Origin: Anaerotignum sp.
GTDB taxonomy: Bacteria > Bacillota > Clostridia > Lachnospirales > Anaerotignaceae
Direction: 5' to 3'
Assembly: GCA_020024265.1 (NCBI GenBank)
Contig: JAHHTW010000003.1
Span: 1 to 64,000, forward strand
DNA: 64,000 bases
The notes under the pieces were generated by a model. It worked only from the letters and a program-made list of their open reading frames with translations, ran no database searches and was not told the origin of the DNA. Made by a program: the position numbers and the translations under genes. This document shows, piece after piece, positions 36,826-45,330 of this stretch; the first letter of the stretch is position 1, and each line of letters begins with the position of its first letter.

Positions 36826-37229
36826 TATTGTAATGAAGAAGTTATCAATGGGCAGCTCAAGAAACTTGTGCATGGAAGTGTAGAGGAAACACTTAATGAG
36901 CTATTGAAAACTGAGACGGAAAAGCATCTGGCACGAGTGTAATCAACCGAGTTAAGGCTGCGACAAGTGGTTTTTATAAATGCAATCTTACCAACCAACA
37001 CTTCTGTGGACAACACCTACAAACTGCATAAATTTAAGGGGATCGCCATTGAGATTCCTATCATTGAGCAGTATCGCTGCCAAGAGAACAACGTGGAAGA
37101 TAGTTTCATTGATATGTACGGGAGTATTTGTCCGGGGTGTGGAGGATATTCTAGAAGTTCTATGGGGGAGCAAAGTGTATCAGTGAGCTGAACAAAAAAG
37201 TATATGTCCACATCGAAGATTGGTGAAAC
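36826..37229 (+). pseudogene. IS256-family transposase, N-terminal relic of a second type
   Basis: Reads NEEVINGQLKKLVHGSVEET and LNELLKTETEKHLARV, then after a stop and frame changes KGIAIEIPIIEQYRCQENNV, FIDMYGSI, VRGVEDILEVLWGSKV, SELNKKVYVHIEDWRNRL. This is the order of an IS256-type N-terminus (ETIIERY, EEALIEMY, VRRVEDITEALWG, SELNKK, IEEWRNRPL). The catalytic part is missing. It differs from the other IS256 copies, so it is a separate element. Confidence 0.8.
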
Positions 37230-37649
37230 CGTCTTCTATAAGGTAGAGGTATCCGTATGTCTATTTGGATGGAATTTAACTGTGCCTCATCCGTGTAGCA
37301 AGCAGTTTCCTGGACAACAATCCTCCCCTTGTGCTGGGCTGTTCTCGGCTGCGCAACATGGCTAGTACCCAATGAGCAAGCAAGAAATACATGAATATGA
37401 AGGAGCAGCAGGATGTCCTTGAGGATGCCTCCGTTGTGGGCTAGATTTATTCGTCTCAGAGGTAGTAGCAAACCAATTTGCGAAAATTCCTTGACACTAT
37501 CTTATATTTTCACCTTGTTCAAAGTAATATCGGATTGTATCAAATTGATTGGCTAGAGGAATACTTTGTGGATAATCTAATAGATTTGCAAACAGGAAAA
37601 GTTGCTTCTGTACCATGTTCACAATGTTTCTGCATTTCTTTATGTGTAT

Positions 37650-38625
37650 AATTGTTTTTTTGAAAGTATGAAATTCCGTAGGACAGAAAATTCACATTTG
37701 AACCGCAAGTTGCAAAGAAACGCAAAAAAGACATTTCAGATATTGAAGAAGATTATTTCTATGTATGCCAAAGGTATGACAACAAGGCAGATTTCAGAAA
37801 CAATCGAAGATATTTATGGCTTTGAAGCATCAGAAGGTTTTATATCAGATGTTACAGATAAGATTCCCCCACAGATTGAAGACTGGCAGAATCGTCCTTT
37901 AGATGAAGTTTATACAATCCTGTATATTGATGCGATGCACTATTTCGTCCGTAATAATGGAGTGATCCGGAAACTTGCTGCGTATGTGATTCTTGAGATT
38001 CATGCGGAAGGTAAGAAAGAAGTGCTTACCATCAGTATTGGAGAAAATGAAAGTTCAAAATATTGGCTCTCTGTTTGAAACGAATGAAAGAATCGTGGTG
38101 TAAAAGACATCCTGATGATCTGTGCAGATGGACTTACTGGTATCAAAGCAGCGATTGCTGCAGCATTTCCTAAAACAGAATATCAAAGATGTAGCGTTCA
38201 TCAAGTGAGAAATACCTTGAAGTATGTTCCGGATAAAGACAGAAAAGTATTTGCCACAGATTTGAAAATGATATATCAAGCGGCTGATGAAAAGAAAGCT
38301 CTGGCAGCTTTAGACAGAGTGACAGAAAAATGGACGCCGAAATATCCGAATTCCATGAAGTGCTGGAAGGATAGCTGGGATGCCATTTCTCTGATCTTCA
38401 AGTTTTCAGCAACCGTTAGAAAGGTTATTGATACAACAAATGCCATGGAATCACTGAATGCCACCTTGAATCGTCAGAGGAGCGTATTTCCAAGCGATAC
38501 AGCCCTTTTGAAAGCGCTATATTTAGCAACCTTTGAAGCTAGGAAAAATGGATAACAACAATCCGAAACTGGGCACAGGTCTATGGGAAACTGAGTATCA
38601 TGTATGAAGGACGCTTACCAGAATA
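37650..38625 (+). pseudogene. IS256/Mutator-family transposase, right copy, frameshifted
   Basis: Homologous to the copy at 8255-8765 but in the opposite orientation and longer. The beginning is out of frame to about 37757. Then it reads MYAKGMTTRQISETIEDIYG, DEVYTILYIDAMHYFVRNNG (first catalytic Asp) and ENESSKYWLSV. Stops and a frame change intervene at about 38078-38114, then MICADGLTGIKAAIAAAFPK (second Asp), CSVHQVRNTLKYVPDKDRKV, and ESLNATLNRQRSVFPSDTAL. A last frameshift at about 38550 precedes YGKLSIMYEGRLPE. The first 130 residues are missing. It is not functional. Confidence 0.88.
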
Positions 38626-38702
38626 ATAAAACAGGTCAGAAAGACGGGCGGATTTTCTGCCCGCTCTTGACATGCAATTTTGTAACTGGTATAACTGGTA
38701 TA

Positions 38703-38747
38703 TATAAAACAAAGGCGAAAAGCAGATTTTACTCAAACCTTTCGCCT
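38703..38747 (-). terminator. Terminator of the ruvA-ruvB operon
   Basis: AGGCGAAA (38713-38720) pairs with TTTCGCCT (38740-38747). Read leftward the stem is followed by TTGTTTTATA. It lies about 80 bases past the last gene of the minus-strand operon. Confidence 0.75.
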
Positions 38748-38828
38748 AACAGTATCATAGAAGATCTTATTTATAGACTTTTCTTCATAGTATCTTCAAT
38801 GCCGTATATATACTGCTGTACAGAGGGG

Positions 38829-39092
38829 TTAAAATTTTTCCCAGTACTGCTTGATGGTGCCATCTTCTGTTGCATCCATATATGCATCTGCAATTTCAAA
38901 AATTTCTTCCTCATCCTTGATTTTGAAGCTCATTTGTTTACCATCTGTCAGAATATCTTTGCTTTTTCCGGTATTCTTTTTTACCCAATCCAAAAATTCT
39001 TTTTCCCATTTGGCAGCAAGTGCTTCTGCGCCTTCGTAGCACATCAGTTCATCTTTGACATTTTCAATCAATTCCTGTATTGGTAATTTCAT
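38829..39092 (-). CDS. Small acidic hypothetical protein in the ruvAB operon
   Basis: An 87-residue, lysine- and glutamate-rich, helical protein: LPIQELIENVKDELMCYEGA, AAKWEKEFLDWVKKNTGKSK, FEIADAYMDATEDGTIKQYW. GAAAGGA precedes the start, 12 bases after the ruvB stop codon, so it is co-transcribed with ruvAB. No family was recognised. It is not a usual ruvAB neighbour. It lies right at the border with the IS relics and could be a late addition to the operon. Confidence 0.65.
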   Translation of the reverse strand: MKLPIQELIENVKDELMCYEGAEALAAKWEKEFLDWVKKNTGKSKDILTDGKQMSFKIKDEEEIFEIADAYMDATEDGTIKQYWEKF

Positions 39093-39104
39093 GTTTTTTT
39101 CCTT

Positions 39105-40118
39105 TCATTCCTGAGGGTAGGGCAGTCCAAAATGCGCATACCCGTGCTTTGTGACAATACGACCACGTGGGGTACGCTGGATATAGCCCAGCTGTAAAAG
39201 GTATGGCTCGTATACATCTTCTATGGTTTCCGGTTCTTCATTGATGGATGCAGCCAGTGTATCCAGTCCTACCGGTTTGCCACTGAATTTTTCGATCATT
39301 GCCATCAGCATTTTGCGATCAATATAATCCAGACCCATTTTATCCACATCCAATAAATCCAATGCAAACCGTGCAACTTCTCCTGTGATTTTGCCTTCAT
39401 ACTTCACCTGTGCAAAATCTCGCACACGTTTCAAAAGACGATTGGCAATACGAGGCGTACCACGAGAACGTCTTGCAATTTGTTCTGCGCCTTCTTCATC
39501 TAAGTCCACCTGCAATACCTTTGCAGAGCGTAGAAGAATGGTTTTGAGACTATCCATTTGGTATGGCTCCAAGCGTTGTACCACACCAAAACGGTCACGC
39601 AAGGGTGCAGTCAAAAGCCCAATCCGTGTAGTAGCGCCAATGAGCGTAAATTTGGGCAAATCCAGACGTACTGCTCTCGCACCAGGACCTTTCCCAATCA
39701 TAATATCAATAACAAAATCCTCCATTGCTGGATATAAAATTTCTTCTATGGTGCGGTTTAGGCGATGGATTTCATCTACAAATAAAATATCACCTTCATT
39801 CAGGCTGTTGAGTACTGCTGCCATATCTCCGGGGCGCTCAATGGCTGGACCGGAAGTGGTCTTGATGTGGACATGCATCTCATTGGCAATGATATTGGAA
39901 AGAGTTGTTTTGCCCAGCCCTGGAGGACCATATAGCAGTACATGATCCAAGGGTTCATGCCGTTGCTTTGCAGCAGCAATGAAGATTTGCAGGTTTTCTT
40001 TGATGTGGTCTTGTCCAATATAGCTGTCCAGTCGTTGAGGACGCAGCTTTGGCTCCAATTCCCGATCATCTTCATGCATACCGGCTGTGAGTATTCTTCT
40101 GTTTTCCACGTTTTCCAC
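39105..40118 (-). CDS. ruvB: Holliday junction branch-migration ATPase RuvB
   Basis: A 337-residue AAA+ motor that, with RuvA, drives branch migration of Holliday junctions. The N-terminus has LRPQRLDSYIGQDHIKENL; Walker A is YGPPGLGKTT; Walker B is ILFVDEIHRLNR; sensor 1 is LIGATTRIGLLTAPLRDRFG with the arginine finger region. The C-terminal winged helix ends QRTPRGRIVTKHGYAHFG. The length is normal. It follows ruvA by 25 bases. RuvC is not in this cluster. Confidence 0.98.
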   Translation of the reverse strand: MENVENRRILTAGMHEDDRELEPKLRPQRLDSYIGQDHIKENLQIFIAAAKQRHEPLDHVLLYGPPGLGKTTLSNIIANEMHVHIKTTSGPAIERPGDMAAVLNSLNEGDILFVDEIHRLNRTIEEILYPAMEDFVIDIMIGKGPGARAVRLDLPKFTLIGATTRIGLLTAPLRDRFGVVQRLEPYQMDSLKTILLRSAKVLQVDLDEEGAEQIARRSRGTPRIANRLLKRVRDFAQVKYEGKITGEVARFALDLLDVDKMGLDYIDRKMLMAMIEKFSGKPVGLDTLAASINEEPETIEDVYEPYLLQLGYIQRTPRGRIVTKHGYAHFGLPYPQE

Positions 40119-40143
40119 CTATTTCTATATTGTTTTGCAGGAG

Positions 40144-40740
40144 TTAGAGAGCAACCATTTTTTTCAGTGCTGCCTTCAATATTTCTTCTGTTGTCATATC
40201 TTCTGTAGCAATGCCGTTCAGTGCTTTTGCTGCTTCGCTGCGGCTGTAGCCCAAAGCGGTCAAAGCATCAATGGCTTCCAGTACCGTATTGTTTTCTGTT
40301 GATGGCACAAAGTCCATATTCACGGCAATCGCATCTTCGGTTTTGACTTTGTCCTTTAATTCCAGTATAACACGTTGGGCTGTTTTTTTGCCGATTCCGG
40401 GTGCTTTGCAAAGTGCATGGACATCCTCGGAAAGGATTGCAACAATCAGTTCTTGTGGTGTCAGATTTGTTAAAAATCCAAGTGCAGCTTTGGGACCAAC
40501 ACCACTGACAGAAAGCAAGCACTGGAAGATATGCAGTTCGTCAGCTGTGGAGAAGCCATAGAGTGAAATCCCATCCTCTTTGACATTCATAAAGGTATAG
40601 AGTTTGACCATCTCTCCAATATCGGGCAATGAACGCATGGTTGTTTCTGAAACAAAAATTTGATAGCCCAAAGAAGCGGCTTCTACAATGACAGATCCAT
40701 CTGCACGCTGCTCCAGACTGCCTTTGATATATGCAATCAT
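40144..40740 (-). CDS. ruvA: Holliday junction-binding protein RuvA
   Basis: A 198-residue protein that clamps Holliday junctions and guides RuvB. It opens with the OB fold MIAYIKGSLEQRADGSVIVE. The helix-hairpin-helix region includes LSVSGVGPKAALGFLTNL and APGIGKKTAQRVILELKDK. The C-terminal UBA-like RuvB-binding domain is ALTALGYSRSEAAKALNGI. Start 40740 has TAGGAGG upstream; a longer frame to 40854 has no site. It is the first gene of the ruvA-ruvB-small-gene operon. Confidence 0.97.
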   Translation of the reverse strand: MIAYIKGSLEQRADGSVIVEAASLGYQIFVSETTMRSLPDIGEMVKLYTFMNVKEDGISLYGFSTADELHIFQCLLSVSGVGPKAALGFLTNLTPQELIVAILSEDVHALCKAPGIGKKTAQRVILELKDKVKTEDAIAVNMDFVPSTENNTVLEAIDALTALGYSRSEAAKALNGIATEDMTTEEILKAALKKMVAL

Positions 40741-40950
40741 TCGCTTTCCTCCTAAAGACAATCGGAAAATAGAGCAAGCTGGTTGTATACTCTGTTTTCG
40801 GATGTGCCAAGTATATTCTTTTTTTATTATAAAGGAGTAGCAGCAAAAGAGCAAGTACTGTAAGAAAATATGTTCGTATTCTTAGGAATAATCCAATGGA
40901 TTCCTATGGGGAGCGTGGATGCTTTTGCACATATAGCATATTTATGGATA

Positions 40951-40985
40951 ATAAAATCCTGCGCATGATTTCGCAGGATTTTATA
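40951..40985 (-). terminator. Terminator after pyrI
   Basis: ATAAAATCCTGCG (40951-40963) pairs perfectly with CGCAGGATTTTAT (40972-40984) across an 8-base loop. T-rich on the minus strand, it ends the pyrimidine operon 10 bases after pyrI. Between here and ruvA (40741-40950) I see only the ruvA promoter region. Confidence 0.9.
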
Positions 40986-40994
40986 CATGAGTTT

Positions 40995-41417
40995 TTATTT
41001 TTTTGCTTCGTTTTCACAATATAGGCAACGATAGACACCTTTCTCTCTGTCAGAAAGTTTGAAAATATGGTCGATTTCCTGCTCTACTGTGGTAATGCAG
41101 CGAGGATTTTTACAAAAGATAACATTTGTAATCTGTTCTGGAAGCTCAGGATGGAATTTCTTGATCTGTTTGCCATCCTGAATAATGCTAATTGTGATAT
41201 TTGGGTCAATATAGCCCAAAACACCCAAATCCATATCCAGATTGCTATCAATTTTGATCATATCTTTTTTGCCCATTTTTTGACTGCTGACATGACGCAA
41301 AATAGCAACAGAACAATCCAATGTGTCCAAATGCAGAAAGTGGTATAAATCCATGCTCTTACCGGCTTGGATATGGTCAATGACAATGCCGTTTTGTATT
41401 GCGTCGATATGCATCAT
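40995..41417 (-). CDS. pyrI: Aspartate carbamoyltransferase regulatory subunit PyrI
   Basis: A 140-residue regulatory chain that binds CTP/ATP and assembles with PyrB into the allosteric holoenzyme. The N-terminal nucleotide-binding domain has NGIVIDHIQAGKSMDLYHFL. The zinc domain is intact: CKNPRCITTVEQEIDHIF, then YRCLYCENEAK, giving four cysteines. The gene start (41417 or the next ATG at 41414) overlaps the pyrB stop, so the subunits are translated together. It is the last gene of the operon. Confidence 0.97.
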   Translation of the reverse strand: MMHIDAIQNGIVIDHIQAGKSMDLYHFLHLDTLDCSVAILRHVSSQKMGKKDMIKIDSNLDMDLGVLGYIDPNITISIIQDGKQIKKFHPELPEQITNVIFCKNPRCITTVEQEIDHIFKLSDREKGVYRCLYCENEAKK

Positions 41418-42331
41418 ACTTCCACCCCCAATAGCTTCAAAATCAATGCCATACGGATATACTTGCCGTTTTGTGCTTGTTTGAAGTAGCAGGCACGGCT
41501 GTCTGTATCTACATTGGTCGCAATCTCATTGACACGAGGAAGGGGATGCAGAATACACATATCGGATTTTGCATTTTTCAGCTTATCTAGTGTGAGAATA
41601 TAGCTGTCTTTCAAACGAATATAGTCAGCTTCATTGAAGAAGCGTTCTTTTTGCACACGTGTCATATACAAAATATCGAGTTTCGGCATAACGGCTTCCA
41701 AATCCTGTGTTTCCTCATAAGACATATTCTGTTTCTCAAGTACATCCTGAATGATGTAAGAGGGCAGACGAAGCTCTTCTGGAGAAATCAGCACAAAATG
41801 AATACCTGTATAACGAGAAAGCGCATGGATCAAAGAGTGTACCGTACGCCCAAATTTTAAGTCACCACAAAGACCGATACACAAATGATCAAAATGCCCT
41901 TTTTCTCTGTGTATGGTCAAAAGGTCTGTTAAAGTTTGTGTCGGGTGATTATGTCCGCCATCTCCGGCATTGATGATGGGAACAGGGGCATGCATAGATG
42001 CTACCATAGGCGCACCTTCTTTGGGATGACGCATTGCAATGATATCAGCATAGCAGCCTACCACACGTACTGTATCGGATACACTTTCCCCTTTGGAAGC
42101 AGAGCTGCTGTTTGCCTCTGAGAAGCCCAATACACTGCCGCCAAGCTCCAACATAGCCGCTTCAAAGCTCAGGCGTGTTCTGGTGGATGGTTCAAAAAAG
42201 AGTGTTGCCAGTTTTTTTCTATGGCAGGATTCACAATATTTATCAGGATTTGCGATGATGTCACAAGCAGTCTGTATCAAATCATCAATTTCTTCTACGG
42301 TCAGATCCGTAATATCAATCAGACTTCTCAT
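41414..42331 (-). CDS. pyrB: Aspartate carbamoyltransferase catalytic subunit PyrB
   Basis: Condenses carbamoyl phosphate with aspartate in UMP synthesis. 305 residues. Carbamoyl-phosphate site FFEPSTRTRLSFEAAMLELG; mobile loop SSASKGESVSDTVRV; INAGDGGHNHPTQTLTDLLT; and the aspartate-binding HPLPRVNEIATNVD. The TTG at 42337 also opens the frame, but ATG 42331 with GGAGG upstream is the better start. It begins just after the pyrE stop codon. Paired with pyrI, it forms the regulated class B/C-type enzyme. Confidence 0.98.
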   Translation of the reverse strand: MRSLIDITDLTVEEIDDLIQTACDIIANPDKYCESCHRKKLATLFFEPSTRTRLSFEAAMLELGGSVLGFSEANSSSASKGESVSDTVRVVGCYADIIAMRHPKEGAPMVASMHAPVPIINAGDGGHNHPTQTLTDLLTIHREKGHFDHLCIGLCGDLKFGRTVHSLIHALSRYTGIHFVLISPEELRLPSYIIQDVLEKQNMSYEETQDLEAVMPKLDILYMTRVQKERFFNEADYIRLKDSYILTLDKLKNAKSDMCILHPLPRVNEIATNVDTDSRACYFKQAQNGKYIRMALILKLLGVEV

Positions 42332-42333
42332 GA

Positions 42334-42969
42334 TCAATCAGTCCTCCAGCTTTCATCACTGGGATTGTTGCGAAATGCAATCAGTCGTGTGATATCAGAT
42401 TCTTTGATATAGCCTTCTTCTGCTGCAACTTCTGCAACAGCATCAAAGTTGGAAAGGCTGACATTCTTTACATTTGCTTGTGCAAGTCTGTCCAGACCCT
42501 TTTGCATGCCATAGGTAAATATGCTAACAATACCCAGTACATCCGCACCTGCTTCACGCAGTACGGTTACAACATCAATGGCACTGCCACCGGTGGAAAT
42601 CAAATCCTCTACGACAACAACCTTCTGACCTTTTTCCAGTTTGCCTTCAATCTGATTGTGTCTGCCATGATCTTTATGCCCGGAACGTACATAGCCCATA
42701 GGAAGACCCATCAAATGCCCGACAATTGCGGCATGAGCAATGCCGGCTGTGCTGGTACCCATCAGTACCTCGCAGTCAGGATATTCTGTTTTGATGGTTT
42801 CTGCCAATGCATTTTCTACACGGGTACGAACCTCGGGCGCTGTCAGAATCAAGCGGTTATCGCAATAGATCGGGCTTTTGATGCCGCTTGCCCATGTAAA
42901 AGGTTCCTCCGGACGCAGGAATACCGCACCGATGGACAATAAGTCTTTTGCAATCTGTTTTTTCATCAT
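42334..42969 (-). CDS. pyrE: Orotate phosphoribosyltransferase PyrE
   Basis: Joins orotate to PRPP to make OMP. 211 residues. Motifs are FTWASGIKSPIYCDNRLIL (orotate site), the catalytic loop VRSGHKDHGRHNQIEG, and the PRPP signature KVVVVEDLISTGGSAIDVV. The start at 42969 (ATG ATG) overlaps the pyrF stop codon by 4 bases and has AGGAGG upstream; a longer frame to 43002 is spurious. It lies between pyrF and pyrB. Confidence 0.97.
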   Translation of the reverse strand: MMKKQIAKDLLSIGAVFLRPEEPFTWASGIKSPIYCDNRLILTAPEVRTRVENALAETIKTEYPDCEVLMGTSTAGIAHAAIVGHLMGLPMGYVRSGHKDHGRHNQIEGKLEKGQKVVVVEDLISTGGSAIDVVTVLREAGADVLGIVSIFTYGMQKGLDRLAQANVKNVSLSNFDAVAEVAAEEGYIKESDITRLIAFRNNPSDESWRTD

Positions 42970-43676
42970 GCTTTTTCGCCTCCTATAAATTCTGAAATAC
43001 ATCTTCTATATGCGGCAACAGGATCTGCTGCCTGTGTGATTGGTCTGCCAACGACAATGTAATCGGAACCAAGCTCTCTCGCTTTTTCGGGTGTAGTAAT
43101 ACGTACCTGATCGCCCTTGTCACCGTCTGCAAAACGCACACCCGGTGTGATGGTAAGAAACGCATTTCCACATACCTCTTTGACCTTTCCGGCTTCTAAG
43201 GGGGAGCAAACAACGCCGTCTAAGCCAGCTTTTTTGGTGTTGGATGCATAGTGCATGACAACAGCATCCAGCGGTTTTTCAATCCACAAATCCTGCTGCA
43301 TTCTTTCCTCACTGGTAGAGGTGAGCTGTGTCACAGCAATCAGAATGGGACGTGTGCCATCAGGACGTGTCAGACCTTCCAGTGCTGCTTCCATCATAGC
43401 GATGGTGCCGCCTGCATGTACATTACACATATCTACATCCAGATTGGATAATACAGACATTGCTTTTTTTACGGTATTTGGAATATCGTGAAGCTTTAAG
43501 TCCAAGAAAATTTTATGCCCTCTTGCCTTAAGCTCTCTGACGATCTCAGGACCTTCAGCATAAAACAACTCCATACCGATTTTCAAAAAGGGCTTTTCTT
43601 CTGTGAATTGGTCTAAGAATGCATACAATTCGTTTTTGCCGTTAAAGTCACAAGCGATGATGACATCTTTGCTCAT
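42966..43676 (-). CDS. pyrF: Orotidine 5'-phosphate decarboxylase PyrF
   Basis: Removes CO2 from OMP to yield UMP. A 236-residue TIM barrel with the catalytic FLDLKLHDIPNTVKKA (the D-x-K-x-x-D charge network), GVRFADGDKGDQVRITTP and the phosphate site YIVVGRPITQAADP. It overlaps pyrD upstream (4 bases) and pyrE downstream (4 bases), a mark of coupled translation. Confidence 0.98.
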   Translation of the reverse strand: MSKDVIIACDFNGKNELYAFLDQFTEEKPFLKIGMELFYAEGPEIVRELKARGHKIFLDLKLHDIPNTVKKAMSVLSNLDVDMCNVHAGGTIAMMEAALEGLTRPDGTRPILIAVTQLTSTSEERMQQDLWIEKPLDAVVMHYASNTKKAGLDGVVCSPLEAGKVKEVCGNAFLTITPGVRFADGDKGDQVRITTPEKARELGSDYIVVGRPITQAADPVAAYRRCISEFIGGEKA

Positions 43677-44587
43677 TTGTGCGCACCTCCTATGATTTCG
43701 TTTAAGTCTTTGATTTTATAATGCTCCATAACGCTGGGGAGCTGCTCTATGATCTCTTTGCATATGAAGGGGTTCACAAGATTGGCTGCACCAATCTGTA
43801 CAGCGGTTGCACCGGCAAGCATCATCTCCAGTACATCCTCTGCGGAGGACACGCCGCCCATACCAATGACGGGAACCTGTACGGCTTCTGCAACCTGATA
43901 TACCATACGTACCGCAATCGGAAAAATGGCACTGCCAGAGAAACCACCCATTTTATTTGCGATCACAGGGCGTCTTGTTTTCAAATCAATACGCATACCC
44001 ATCATGGTATTGATGAGGCTGATGCCATCTGCACCGGCTTGTTCACATGCCTTTGCAATGGATACAATATCTGTGACATTGGGGCTTAATTTGATATATA
44101 CAGGCTTTGTTGTGACTGCCTTTACTGCTCTTGTGACCTCTGCGGCCGCCTGCGGGCTGGTACCAAAGGACATACCGCCGTGATGTACATTTGGACAGCT
44201 GACATTGACTTCAATGATGCCAACCTGTTCTTCTTTGTCAATGCGTTCGCAGCAGTAAGCGTATTCTTCTATGGAAAAACCGCTGATATTGGCAATGACA
44301 GGTTTATGGAAGCACTGACGCATTTTGGGAAGCTCTGTTGCAATGACCTGATCAATCCCCGGATTTTGCAAACCAACAGAATTAATCATCCCACAGGGAC
44401 ATTCTGCAATACGAGGGGTAGGATTGCCAAAGCGAGGTTCTTTTGTGGTACCCTTAAAGGAAAAAGAGCCCAAGATATCAATGTCATAAATTTCTGCAAA
44501 TTCATAGCCGTAGCCGAAGGTACCGCTGGCCGGAATGATGGGATTGTCCAGTGTCAAACCACTGAGTGTCACCTTTGTATTTACCAC
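43673..44587 (-). CDS. pyrD: Dihydroorotate dehydrogenase (NAD+), catalytic subunit PyrDB
   Basis: Oxidises dihydroorotate to orotate. A 304-residue class 1B flavin barrel: NPIIPASGTFGYGYEF, the FMN/substrate site MINSVGLQNPGIDQ, catalytic cysteine in EVNVSCPNVHHGGMSFG, KLSPNVTDI, and PVIGMGGVSSAEDVLEM. It works with PyrK, encoded just upstream with a 7-base overlap, which passes electrons to NAD+. This class suits an anaerobe. Confidence 0.97.
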   Translation of the reverse strand: MVNTKVTLSGLTLDNPIIPASGTFGYGYEFAEIYDIDILGSFSFKGTTKEPRFGNPTPRIAECPCGMINSVGLQNPGIDQVIATELPKMRQCFHKPVIANISGFSIEEYAYCCERIDKEEQVGIIEVNVSCPNVHHGGMSFGTSPQAAAEVTRAVKAVTTKPVYIKLSPNVTDIVSIAKACEQAGADGISLINTMMGMRIDLKTRRPVIANKMGGFSGSAIFPIAVRMVYQVAEAVQVPVIGMGGVSSAEDVLEMMLAGATAVQIGAANLVNPFICKEIIEQLPSVMEHYKIKDLNEIIGGAHK

Positions 44588-45318
44588 TTGATTTCCTCCT
44601 TTTCCAGTACAGGCCCATCCTTACAGATGCGCTTTGTGCCGTATTTTGTTTCACAGCTGCATCCCATGCATGCCCCAAAGCCACATCCCATACGTTCTTC
44701 AAAACTCAATTGACCGCTGGTGGTTGTTACATCGGAAAGTGCCTGAAGCATCGGTTCGGGACCGCAGGTATAGAAATAGCTATAATCTGATTGTGTTTTG
44801 ACAAGATCTGTAACAAAGCCCTTTGTTCCCATAGAGCCATCTGCAGTAGCGACCAATACAGGTATGCCAAGTGCTTCAAATTCTTGTTTGTAAAATACTT
44901 CTGCTGCCGTATTGAAGCCCAAAATCACCGTAGGCTGTTTGCCTTCTGCAATCAGATTTTTGGCAAGGCGATACATCGGTGGTACACCCACGCCACCACC
45001 AATGAGCAGAGGGGTTTTGCCGCTTTTTTCTGTGTCATAACCATTGCCAAGACCTGTCAAAACATCCAGCTGGTATCCCTGCGAAAGAGTTGCCATATAC
45101 TGTGTGCCTTTTCCAACGGTTTTATAAAGCAGAGTAAGTGTATGTGCATCATAATCGCATACAGAAATCGGACGACGCAGAAAAAAACCATCCAGACGAA
45201 TATTGACAAACTGACCGCTGGCGGTAATGGCAGAGGTATCCCCTGCCAAAACCATTTTCCATACGCTGTCAGTCAATGGTTCATTCTTTTCGATTGTAAA
45301 GATTGACTGCTTCACCAT
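44581..45318 (-). CDS. pyrK: Dihydroorotate dehydrogenase electron-transfer subunit PyrK
   Basis: A 245-residue FAD/[2Fe-2S] subunit of the class 1B enzyme. FAD site RRPISVCDYDAHTLTLLYKT; NAD site LIGGGVGVPPMYRLAKNL; and the iron-sulfur cysteines ERMGCGFGACMGCSCET with RICKDGPV. It overlaps pyrD and follows carB by 12 bases. Confidence 0.97.
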   Translation of the reverse strand: MVKQSIFTIEKNEPLTDSVWKMVLAGDTSAITASGQFVNIRLDGFFLRRPISVCDYDAHTLTLLYKTVGKGTQYMATLSQGYQLDVLTGLGNGYDTEKSGKTPLLIGGGVGVPPMYRLAKNLIAEGKQPTVILGFNTAAEVFYKQEFEALGIPVLVATADGSMGTKGFVTDLVKTQSDYSYFYTCGPEPMLQALSDVTTTSGQLSFEERMGCGFGACMGCSCETKYGTKRICKDGPVLEKEEIKW

Positions 45319-45330
45319 ATACCTCCTTAC

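Noticed and set aside
36967..37191. 74-residue open frame as an independent gene
   Set aside because: Its sequence is the out-of-frame N-terminal part of an IS256 transposase relic (VRGVEDILEVLWG lies in the next frame).
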